Assembly (NCBI GenBank): GCA_001600635.1
Contig: BCKL01000004.1
Location: 476,044-540,043, forward strand
Direction: 5' to 3'
Source of the DNA: Leucosporidium creatinivorum
Taxonomy: Eukaryota > Basidiomycota > Microbotryomycetes > Leucosporidiales > Leucosporidiaceae
Length of the DNA stretch: 64,000 nt
Shown: one piece after another, positions 55,748 through 64,000 of the stretch
Layout: each line of letters starts with the position of its first letter
Numbering within the stretch: the first letter of the stretch is position 1
Notes under the pieces: generated by a model
Told to the model about the DNA's origin: nothing
Database searches by the model: none
The model's input: the letters and a program-made list of their open reading frames with translations, nothing else
Position numbers and translations under genes: made by a program

Positions 55748-57247
55748 TCATGCTTCGGCGGTCGGTAGCTGCTTGTAGGTACTGGCGAGACGAGCGAGGA
55801 GATGCTCAGAAGCGGTGATGTCGACCCCAGGCTTCGCTCCTTTCCGTTCCATGCGCGCGAGGTCGTCTATTGATGCGAAGGTGTCAGCTCGGCGAGCTTT
55901 CGGCGAGGGACAACTCGACGCACGCTCCGTGATCTGACTCGTAGGGACGACGGTCATGAGCGAAGCATCAGGTTTTGGCTGATTGAACCAGGCCATCGAG
56001 AACCGCTCGGGGATGCCCTCTGCTGGTAGAGGGGTGGGGAGGACGACTCGGTGCAGGGTCGACTTGAAGATGGCGCCGCTCCAAAGTTCGAGAGCGTCGC
56101 CTGCGGTGTACAAAGCCGTGGAGTGAGTAGATGAGACGATGAGGTAGCAGTCGCGAGGAAGCAGGGCCGGAGAGGGAGCAGAGAAGGCGAACGAAGCGCA
56201 CCGATGTTCACCAGGAGCGCGTTATCGACCACGCCGGTATCCTTCCAATTCTTGCTGTCAAGCGGCTCGGTTGATGGAAGGATTTGTAGCCCTTCGCCGC
56301 CGCTCGAGCGCTGGAACAGTAAGGTCAAGCTCCCGTAGTCGCTGCGAATAGGTGCAAGAGTGAGCCGAGCGACATCGCCGAGAGACGAGACGACCCACCT
56401 GTGCGCTCCCGCTCGGTTCGGCGATACCTGAACGCCTGCAGGTACTTCTGGATAATGTAAGAAGCGAAGGATGGAGACTTGAGACTCGTCGTGGACGTGG
56501 TTGGCTTTGAAGAACTCTCGGTCGAGCTTCCAAGCGAAAAGATCGGGTCAGCCAAGTTCGCAGCGACTAGTACGGCTTGCGAGCGGGACCTCACACCGAG
56601 GATGATGGCGAAAGCCTCCAGAAGCCGCTGGCAGAAGTCGAAGCAGTCGTGCTGGAACTTGCAGAGCGCTTCGGTGTGCGTGGCCAGGCGAGCGGGAAGA
56701 GGATGCGAAGGTCGTGGCGGAGATCCGGGTGCGATGTAGCCAGTGTTGAAGCCTGCAGTAGGATAGTTGACGGTCAGCATCGGCTGAAATAGCGCCCAAT
56801 GAAGCAGAGCGAGCGATCTCACCCTCCTTGAGATCCGGAGCCGGCGAGGTTGGATCCAACCTGCAGCGTGGGCGGGTCAACAGGGTCCTCAAAGGTGGCT
56901 CAAACAGGCCAAAGCCACTCACACTTCTTGCGAGACCCTCGTGTAACCTCGGTTGTTGTCGTAGGCGCACCTCAGCTTCTCCTCGGCCGTCTCTTGACCG
57001 AAGAACTCCTCTGTTGCGACGCGAGAGCCTGTCAGCGCCGTGCCAGAGAGAGACTCACGCAGCAAGACTCACCTGAGATAGCGACCATCTCCTCAGCCTG
57101 ATTCTCAAGGCCGTGGTTCAGGATGAAGATGAAGCCATTCGTCTGCATCGCGCCTTTGATCGCTTCGGCGAGAGCTTCTGTCGTAGGGCATTGCGCGATA
57201 TCGACGAGTTGTACTGCTCCTCCGCTGGACATGATTTGGGCGTGCAA
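55748..57247 (-). CDS. Fe(II)/2-oxoglutarate-dependent dioxygenase, isopenicillin N synthase-like
   Basis: Non-heme iron oxygenase that uses 2-oxoglutarate and O2; the substrate is unknown. The N-terminal DIOX_N part reads VQLVDIAQCPTTEALAEAIK and TNGFIFILNHGL, then EEFFGQETAEEKLRCAYDNN and RGYTRVSQE. The core has GFNTGYIAPG and, across an intron at about 56397, PNRAGAHSDYGSLTLLFQ. That supplies the iron-binding His and Asp (HSD) of the HxD motif. The third ligand His is in AIFKSTLHRVVLP, and the 2OG-binding Arg-x-Ser is in ERFSMAWFNQP. The C-terminus reads DITASEHLLARLASTYKQLP. The start is either the Met at 57247 or the one at 57232; the family N-terminus fits both. It could be a gibberellin-oxidase-like or nucleobase-type hydroxylase. 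Confidence 0.9.
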
Positions 57248-57610
57248 AGGTGGAGGAAAGGGCGGGGAATAGAGCTAGACGTGAGCGATAAGGGAGGTCA
57301 GCTCCCAGCGACTCGCAAGACGATCACAGGCCCGAATTAGGCTGCTAAATCGACTCAGAGACACTTACAGAAGATTGACGAGCTCAGGTGTATGAGAACA
57401 AGCCGGAAAGACGAGCTTCAATCGCAGAGATTCCGATTCGTTCCGCCCGTCTGACCGAGTTCGAAGAGCGGCCGACTGGTGAGGTGCAGTGGAAAGTCAA
57501 AAGATGTAGTCGAGTAGTAAGCACGAGAAAGAGCAGATTCGGACGACAGCGAAGGGAGCAGCAAGAGCGAGAGAAGCTCTCCTCGCTTTCTCCCTCCTCC
57601 TCGTCTGATC
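57248..57610. promoter_or_regulatory. Divergent promoter, dioxygenase and DcpS
   Basis: 363 bp separate the outward-facing starts. A GTCAGCTC-like stretch near 57297 resembles a reverse branch site, so a 5' UTR intron of the dioxygenase is possible. The DcpS side ends in a TCTCC/CTCCTCC tract. No coding exon is supported. Confidence 0.4.
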
Positions 57611-58931
57611 ATGTCGACTTCGACGGCCCCTTCGTTCGACTCTACGAATACCATCCTCGACAGCTTCGAGTATGAGCGTACATTGAGCGAAGGTGAGCCG
57701 TGCAGCCTTGCACAACACGACGTGTTCCCTTTCTCACTGCTCCTTCTGCAGATCCGCGCACTTCGGTGGTGTATCTGCTTGGCACAGCGATCCCTGCTTC
57801 ATCTAGCTCGCGTGTACAGGCCATCGTCAAGATTGAGAAGACCCCTTACGACCCCGAAGAGGTCGTCTCGCTCACTTCACCGGCTGCTTGGGAGAAGCTT
57901 GAGGTGGTGAGTAGTATGCTCTTCGCACAGCTCAAACAGTCGCTGAGCTCTCGCTACAGGTCCTCAGCAACGATATTTACTCGACCCTGCTCGGCTGGTA
58001 CGCCCCGGCCGCGAGAAAGAGCGCCGACATTCAGATCTCGTCCATCTGCCCGTGTACCGAGAAGGTGAGCTCGAGAGTGCACAGCAAGTGAAAGTCAAGC
58101 TCATTCTCGTCCTCCACCTCGCAGCACATCAAGAAGTACAGCCAGCAGGTCTCTCGCCTCGTCCGAGAATCGCCCACCCTCTTCGAGTCGGTCGTCGAGC
58201 CCTACATCGCCAGCGTCCCCGCCAAATCGGTCTCATGGGTCTACAACATCCTCGAGGGTACCTCTGAGGCCGAGAACGTCATCCTACGCGACGAGGATCC
58301 GGAATCTGGCTTCGTCTTGACGCCCGACCTGTTCGTCGTCTCTCTTTCTCGTCGCTGCGAGGCTCAGCTGACCCTCTTCTCGCCCACAGCAAATGGGATC
58401 AAAAGACGATGTCGGCGCTCTACCTCCAAGTCCTCGTCCAAGCGCGCAACATCCGCTGCCTGCGCGACCTTCGCCCTTCGCACCTGCCGCTCCTTCGCAA
58501 GATCCGCTTCGACTCGGAGAGGGTGGCGATGGAGAAGTATGGGATTGACAAGGGGGAGCTGAGGTTCTTCATTCACTACCATCCATCTTACTGTACGTCT
58601 TGGAGCCCTTCTCTACTACCGTAGCAGAGACTAACGATTCTCGGCTCGCAGACCACTTTCACGTTCACGTCGTTCGTTCTTTCTTAGCCCCCAGCGCTCG
58701 TTTCCCCGCTGACCTCCTCTCACACAGGTACACATCACCTACACCGGCTTCATGGGTATCACCGTTGGCCAAGCACATCTCCTTGACGACGTGATCGACA
58801 ACCTCGAGCTCGAGGCCTCGCTGCCTTCTCCTCCAGCTTCGAGTCATTATGCAGCGAGGACGTTAACCTACGCCCTCGGTGTAGAACACCCTCTCTATGA
58901 GCTTCTCACGCAGGCGGGGGATAGCAATTAG
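57611..58931 (+). CDS. DCS1: Scavenger mRNA-decapping enzyme DcpS (HIT family)
   Basis: Hydrolyses the residual m7GpppN cap after 3'-5' mRNA decay. The N-terminal domain reads MSTSTAPSFDSTNTILDSFE, TSVVYLLGTAIPASSSSRVQ and AIVKIEKTPYDPEE. Next is NDIYSTLLGWYAPAARKSAD, then HIKKYSQQVSRLVRESPTLF and WVYNILEGTSEAENVILRD. The exon KWDQKTMSALYLQVLVQARN is a strong family signature, followed by LRDLRPSHLPLLRKI. The HIT catalytic motif HFHVHVV is assembled over two introns (the exon from about 58652), followed by HITYTGFMG. The middle His of the triad is the nucleophile. Length is about 330 residues. The start at 57611 gives the expected N-terminus and the stop is at 58929-58931. Confidence 0.94.
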
Positions 58932-59033
58932 ACCGAAGATTTGAGATTCCATCGAGCGCGTCGAAGTCCGAGAGGGAGAGATACAGCACAATAAGGGGGT
59001 TAAGGCAACATGTACACGAGTCCCGTACTCCAA

Positions 59034-60194
59034 TCAAGCATGCTCGACAAAGTTGTCATGTCCCTTGCCGACCGAGGTGGACGTGGGCGAGTGGTTGGCC
59101 TTCTCACGCTCGGTCATGGTGGTGTTGATGCTCTGGTGCTGCTGCTGCGAGGGGGCGTGGGAGGACATGTCGAGGATTCCGCCCTCGGGTCCGTGCTTCA
59201 GTACATGACGGGCTTCCATGGAGACGAGGATGAAGCTGTAGAAGGGAGGAGACGGTCAACGCCGAACTTGGGCTCGGCGAAAGCGATGAGCGGAGACTCA
59301 CCTGATGAGAGTGGAGAGCCAGCAGAACCATCCGACGATGCAGTAGGCCTTCACGGGGGTTTGGTACTTGTCTGTAGAGAAGAAAGTCAGCTAACGAGCT
59401 ACAACGGCGAGAGCAGGACAACCCACAATCGAGGTGGATGTTCTGAAGGGCGAGGATCTGAAGGATAGCAGCGGGGGGAACTCCCTCCTTGGTGATGACA
59501 CCGCTCTTCGTAGCCATGATGTACTGCGATGTATCACGAGGTCAGCCCAGCGCGCCAAGACGGAGGGTAAGCAGACAAGAGCTCACCGTGGCGGGAACCA
59601 AAGCGGCGAACAGGAAAACCAGGGAAAAACCAAAGCAGGCCTCCTTGATCCTACACGATTTGAGCGTCTCGGGTTTCCTAGGACGAAGCATGATGAGAAG
59701 GCCCATGGCGAAGCAGAGAAGTCCGGCCGTTCCCTGCGAGAGTTACGAAAGGAGACGGAGAGTTAGCCGAAGAGCTCTCGGAGACATTCTGCGAAGGCGC
59801 TAGCCGCTCTGCTTGTTGACGAGGTGCAGAGAGCACTCACGGATGCAGCCACCAATCCTCCTCCTGAGCCGATAACGTCCTTGATGTTGAGTTCCGCCCC
59901 ATTGAGCGACTTGTTCGCGAACTTCTTCTGATCGAATCCCCTGGCGACGCGCGAAAGGTCAGTCACGCTTCTTTGAGAAATCAACACAGCAACAAGCTCA
60001 CGTCTTGAGACCCCAGGAAGCAAGACCACAAGTAGTAACACTCAACGCCTGAGTGAGCTGGAAAGCGAGAAGGCTGAAAGAGCTGCAGGTCAGTGGCGAC
60101 CGAGGAGCGAGCCGGCGAGAGCGGCGATGTTGATGGTGAGGACTCACCGAGGGACGCGAAGGTAGCCATGAGACCTCCAGTGCAGCTGAACCAT
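59034..60194 (-). CDS. Four-TM membrane protein, function unknown
   Basis: I do not recognise the family. Small exons give MVQLHWRSHGYLRVP, FSLLAFQLTQALSVTTCGLA (TM1), then GFDQKKFANKSLNGAELNIK in an extracytosolic-looking loop. GTAGLLCFAMGLLIMLRP is TM2, IKEACFGFSLVFLFAALVPA is TM3 and AYCIVGWFCWLSTLIRSFIL is TM4. The hydrophilic tail has EARHVLKHGPEGGILDMSS and ends GKGHDNFVEHA. The topology resembles MARVEL or tetraspanin-like fungal proteins, but no diagnostic Cys or EL motif was seen. It lies in tandem downstream of the uL16m gene and converges on DcpS. Confidence 0.78.
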
Positions 60195-60525
60195 GATGAT
60201 GGAGATAGAGAGCGAGGGAGGGGTAAAGAGCGCGGGGGAAAGCTGGAGGAGGCGGAGAGGGAGCGGAGACTTTGAGTGGCAGGAGAGCAAGAGGCGAAAG
60301 CGAGCGAACAAGATGCAGGCGATCAAGAAAAAGGCTCAGCCCTCGTGTGAGTTTCTCGGCGTGATGCCGGCCCCTTTGACATCAGGGGCGAGGGCGAGAT
60401 GGCTCTCACTCTATCAAGTCACGGGGTAAATCCCCCTTCGGCCTGCCTTTCGCTTGCCTCGATTGGGTCTCGGCTGCTGTTGTGGGTTATTCGTCGGATG
60501 TCGAAGATGCCGGTTGCATGCTCAT
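60195..60525. other. Intergenic region between uL16m and the four-TM gene
   Basis: Tandem minus-strand intergenic DNA. It holds the promoter of the four-TM gene and the 3' UTR of the ribosomal protein gene. The stretch next to 60194 is purine-rich on the plus strand (GGAGGCGGAGAGGG). No exon is seen. Confidence 0.4.
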
Positions 60526-61503
60526 CTACAGAGCAGCCTCCACCTCCGCCACCGCCTGCTTGGCAATGGCCGCCTCGATATCCCCTCGGCTCACAATTCG
60601 GGGGCCAGCCTCGAGCTGCTCGACCGCCTCAAAGCCGACGCGAGGTGGTGTGGTCTTGTCAATCACCTCGGTCGTCACTGGTAGCTTGGCAGCCGCCAGC
60701 TTCATCACTAGAAGGGAGCGAAGGTGTGAGCTAGAGAGCTCGAGAAGTGCGAAGGGGAAAGCGAGCGAGCTCACCAGCATGAGCAATCTCCGGGCGAAGG
60801 TTGGGTCCACCAATCTCGAGGATCACCCGGCCTGCACGCGCTCTGTAGGTCGATGATACGCGTGAGCTCCTGCGATTCGAAGCGCAAGAGCTACGACTCA
60901 CCGACACGACCAGAACTCGAAGGATCCCTTTCCCTTGCCCATACGCGTTTCATTTCCCTGTAGTGGAACATCGAGAGTCAGCAGGAGCACTAGCATAGAT
61001 ATCGAGCGTCGCGAGAGACCCACCTTGATGCAGACTGGGATGTCGGGGAACACTCGGAGGTAGCTGCGAAGGACGAAAGGTCGGAGGAGCAGCGGAAGGT
61101 CAGCTTCGGCGCTGAGCTGGCTCGAGCTAGCTCCAAGCAGCTGTACTCACACCTTGCTACCACGAACAGGCTTGAGACCACGCTTGAGAGCCGCCTCTGC
61201 TGTCTCCAAGTGCTTTGCCGAGAGGCGGACAGGCTCGTTTACGCGGAGGCCATAGTCTCCCCATTCGAGGGTGGTTCCCTTGGTCGATCCACCGGTAGCG
61301 ATGGGGATACGACCTTTGTGGGCCTTCCTGTACTTTGTACGCCTTGGTACGAGCGACTTGTGACGGACTTGGAGCTGGCTTGAGGGCGAGAAGAGGGAGG
61401 AGGAAGTCGAGGCGAAGGGAGCAGCGCAGGGGCTGGAAGAGGCTACAGAGAGGCGAGAGAAGGAAGTGAGGAGTGAAGTTGATCGCTTAAATAGGGCGGC
61501 CAT
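60526..61503 (-). CDS. MRPL16: Mitochondrial ribosomal protein uL16m
   Basis: Large-subunit protein near the peptidyl-transferase and tRNA A/P sites. The first exon starts [20 protein letters not shown], a Ser/Leu/Arg-rich mitochondrial targeting peptide. It continues [40 protein letters not shown] and [11 protein letters not shown]. Next exons give [31 protein letters not shown] and [20 protein letters not shown]. The RMGKGKG motif is the uL16 signature. The last exon reads [20 protein letters not shown] and ends [14 protein letters not shown]. The C-terminus is longer than in bacterial L16. The gene diverges from the mitochondrial ornithine carrier with 107 bp between the ATGs. Confidence 0.94.
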
Positions 61504-61610
61504 CGCTGTAGCTCGGTATAAGTCGATTTGGAGGGAAGCAAGCAGCGACTTGGCCGTTTTCGACGTCGCGACTCTCTCCTTCGTCCGTTTCGCTCCTTCT
61601 GATGCGATAA
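61504..61610. promoter_or_regulatory. Short divergent promoter, uL16m and ornithine carrier
   Basis: 107 bp separate two outward-read start codons of mitochondrial genes. The sequence includes GGCCGTTTTCGACG and CTCTCTCCTTCGTCCG. No exon fits in the gap, so the two genes probably share a bidirectional promoter. Confidence 0.6.
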
Positions 61611-62957
61611 ATGGCCGAAGCAGAGCTCGTAGAGATAGTCGCTCGCTCCTACAAGCCTACAGACCTGCATCAACCTCCAGTCAAGCCATGGTGGAAGGAC
61701 ATTGCTTACGGCTCCGTGCGTCGGCTCTATCTCGTCTCTCGCCGCCCCAGCTTCTCAGCTCACGCTCTTTACACCTACAGGCAGCAGGGATCGTTTCCAA
61801 GGCATTCGAGCATCCCTTTGATTTGGTCAAGGTGGGCTCTATCCGCCGCCAAAGCGTCGTCATGGATGTTGACTCGCTGCTCGCTCTCCAGGTTCGGCTC
61901 CAGAGTCAACCGCTGGACCAACCGCTCAAGTTCAATGGCCCATGGGATTGTATGGTCAAGACCTTCAAGAAGGAAGGTCTACGCGGTCTATGGAGGGTGA
62001 GTTTCTCCTGTCCCGAGCAGCTTAGCTCGTTCGCTTCGCTGCGCTTATTCCGCCTGTCAACCCGACCCTCACGACACCTCTTTTACCTACAGGGAGTCTC
62101 CATGCCCATCGGCGGCGCCATGGTCGAAAACGCCACCCTCTTCGTCGTCTACAACCAATCGCAAGCCCTCCTCCGTCGCCTCTCTCCCCCTCCACCAACC
62201 CTCGCCTCCGAAGCCCCTCCCATCAACCTCACTCACCTCGGCCTCTCCGCCGCGCTCGCAGGAGCCTGTGCATCCTTCGTCCTCACACCAGTCGAGTTGG
62301 TCAAATGCAAGATGCAGGTCCAAGGCTCTCTCCCCGTCAAGGACCTCCCTCCGAACTCGACCTCGGCGCCGAAAGCTCCTCCACCTGGCCCCGTAGCCAT
62401 CACCCGCGCGATTCTCAAGGCCGAAGGGATCCGAGGACTCTGGCTCGGCCAAACGGGTACCCTCATCCGCGAGACGGGAGGCTCAGCAGCCTGGTTTACG
62501 ACCTTCGAGCTCGCCTCCACCTGGTTCGTTCAACGCCGCGTCAACGCCGGACAACGCCGGGAGGACGGCTCGCGGATCAACAAAGGGGACCTCTCTGCAC
62601 TGGAGTTGATGGCCAGTGGAGCGTCGGCGGGAGTGGTGTACAATTGTGTCCTGTTCCCCGCCGATTGTATCAAGAGTACGATTCAGACGGAGGACGAGTT
62701 GAGAGGTGGAGGAGTGGGGCAGAGGAGGAGTTTTGTACAGGTTGGGAAGGATATTTACAAGGCGAGGGGAGTGAGGGGATTGTATCAGGGTTGTGGGTTG
62801 ACCGCGTTGAGGGCGGCGCCGAGCTCGGCGTTGATTTTCTACATGTACGTTCGAGATCGAGGTCGTGCTCGTCCTCCCCCGTCCCTTGACTTGATGCTAA
62901 CCTATCCTTGTTGTTCCCCATCACAGCTACAGCCGCCTCGAGTCCATCTTCGGTTGA
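61611..62957 (+). CDS. ORT1: Mitochondrial ornithine carrier (Ort1/Arg11, SLC25 family)
   Basis: Inner-membrane carrier that exchanges ornithine (or arginine/citrulline) for protons or counter-substrate. It has three carrier repeats. First: AAGIVSKAFEHPFDLVKVRL with GVSMPIGGAMVENATLFVVY. Second: GACASFVLTPVELVKCKMQV, then EGIRGLWLGQTGTLIRETGG and SAAWFTTFELASTWFV. Third: ASAGVVYNCVLFPADCIKST with RGVRGLYQGCGLTALRAAPS and SALIFYMYSRLESIFG. The PxDxVK-type signatures are at PFDLVK, PVELVK and PADCIK. GLWLGQTGTLIRE and AWFTTFE are characteristic of the Ort1 group. The start MAEAELVEIVARSYK (61611) gives the normal short N-terminus. The last intron joins FYMYSRLES and the stop ends at 62957. Confidence 0.92.
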
Positions 62958-63270
62958 GCCGACGAGGCGGGCTGAGTTCGCACGAAAGCCGGGTCGGCGT
63001 GGGAGCAGGACAGTAAAAAGTGCGGTGGACGTGCTTAGACGTATCCTGGCATAGTAGATGTATCACTTGTGTCTCGAGTAACATAGACCTTGTAGAGCGA
63101 TTCGAGCGGCGGCGGTGAGAAAGACGGCCGAAGAGCTCGCGAGATCTCTCTGCATGCGACGAGGAGATGACTATGTACTGCTGTTGCGATTGCACTACTT
63201 TCACTGCTTTCAAGCTATCAGGAGAGGTTCGTATTTGACTTCGAGCGACCGAGTGGGGTTCGTTCGGCGT

Positions 63271-64000
63271 TTAGATCTTCTTGTCGTCGATCTTGCGAGC
63301 GAGCTCGAGCTGTGGGCAAATCGAGGGAAAGTCAGCCCGGTAGCTCAACCACGTAGAAGATGTAGCAACTCACGTCGCTAGCGTTGATGACGCGGAGAGC
63401 GCCGGGGGCGGCAGTCTCGCCGGTGAGGGCTCCCTTGGCGACCTCGTAGGCCTGCGTGAGGGAGGTCTTGGTTTTGATCCACTGTGAGGTCAGATGGAAG
63501 AGTTAGCACGGTGATCGCAGACTCTCAGGCGAGCTCAAGACTTACGTAGCGGATCTGAAAGCGCCGAACGAGAACGAGATCGGAAAGGAAGGGGGAGGGG
63601 AGGGAAAAGCGTGAGCAAGGATCTCGAGCGAGCGGAAAGCTCAGCACGCACCTCAGCGGGAACGACCTGGATGACAGCGACGCGAGGGTCGTTGTAGTCT
63701 CCGGTGTGCTTGCCGTCGCCGAGATCTCCGAACCACTGCGGGTTGATTTCAATCAGCTCTGTACATTTCTGCGTACACAGCAGACTACTCACCGACTTGA
63801 CAGCAGGGTTCCAGAGCGGCTTAATGTGCTCAGCATCCTTCAGCACGCTAGCCTTTCCAGCAGCGGAAGCCCAGTTGGTGCTCGAGGGGGAGGACCAGCT
63901 GATGTTGACCTGCTCGTCGTGAGTCAGGTCGTCGAACTTGCCCGAGTCGGTGTTGGCGATGAAGGAGAAGACGAGGCCATCGGTCCCCGCGGCCGACATG
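63271..64000 (-). CDS. Pyridoxamine 5'-phosphate oxidase-like FMN-binding protein (general stress protein 26 type), partial
   Basis: The gene runs off the right edge, so the N-terminus is not in the window; the Met at 64000 is probably internal. Readable exons give MSAAGTDGLVFSFIANTDSG, KFDDLTHDEQVNISWSSPSS, TNWASAAGKASVLKDAEH and IKPLWNPAVKSWFGDLGDGK. These are followed by DPRVAVIQVVPAE, then IRYWIKTKTSLTQAYEVAKG and ALTGETAAPGALRVINAS. The last exon is LELARKIDDKKI (stop at 63271-63273). This is the split-barrel flavin fold of the YdaG/GSP26 group. PLWNPAVKSWFGDLGDG and RYWxKT are its hallmarks. It probably binds FMN; the physiological reaction is unknown. Confidence 0.9.

Overview
The window is nuclear DNA of a GC-rich, very intron-dense fungus. 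Short GT-AG introns (about 45-100 nt) carry a CTGAC or CTAAC branch site just before the acceptor. Gene families and architecture fit a basidiomycete, most likely Pucciniomycotina and perhaps Microbotryomycetes; that placement is inference. About 24 protein-coding genes were reconstructed by reading across introns. There are also two identical intron-containing tRNA-Arg(ACG) genes and a few gene fragments. No CRISPR array or recognisable transposon was seen.

Layout, left to right: phosphopentomutase-type hexose mutase (+); Cdc25-type RasGEF (-); a tRNA-Arg inside a duplicated segment; a loose fragment of the next gene; a long Ppo/linoleate diol synthase-like oxygenase (-), which holds nearly all of the ambiguous bases; WSS1 protease (+); AP180 endocytic adaptor (-); SGF73 (+); SIRT4-like sirtuin (+); an unrecognised multi-pass membrane protein (-); a Ser/Pro-rich protein (+); SGF29 (-); a small zinc-finger protein (+); a Kv-beta-like aldo-keto reductase (+); a six-BRCT Brc1/Rtt107-like protein (-); NDC80 (+); a MYND-finger protein (+); a truncated MFS transporter remnant; the second tRNA-Arg segment; a divergent beta-tubulin (-); a disordered nuclear-looking protein (+); an Fe(II)/2OG dioxygenase (-); DcpS (+); a four-TM membrane protein (-); mitochondrial uL16 (-); the mitochondrial ornithine carrier (+); and a PNPOx-like protein running off the right edge (-).

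Functionally this is mostly housekeeping: two SAGA subunits, several chromosome-maintenance and division proteins (WSS1, BRC1, NDC80, tubulin), endocytosis, Ras signalling and mitochondrial functions. Many neighbours are divergent pairs with 100-350 bp between start codons. The irregular parts are two tRNA-bearing duplicated blocks, each next to a gene fragment, and the oxygenase, whose P450 half seems to lack its heme-ligating cysteine. The most striking gene-structure feature is a series of micro-exons, down to 4 nt, each needed to restore a conserved reading frame.
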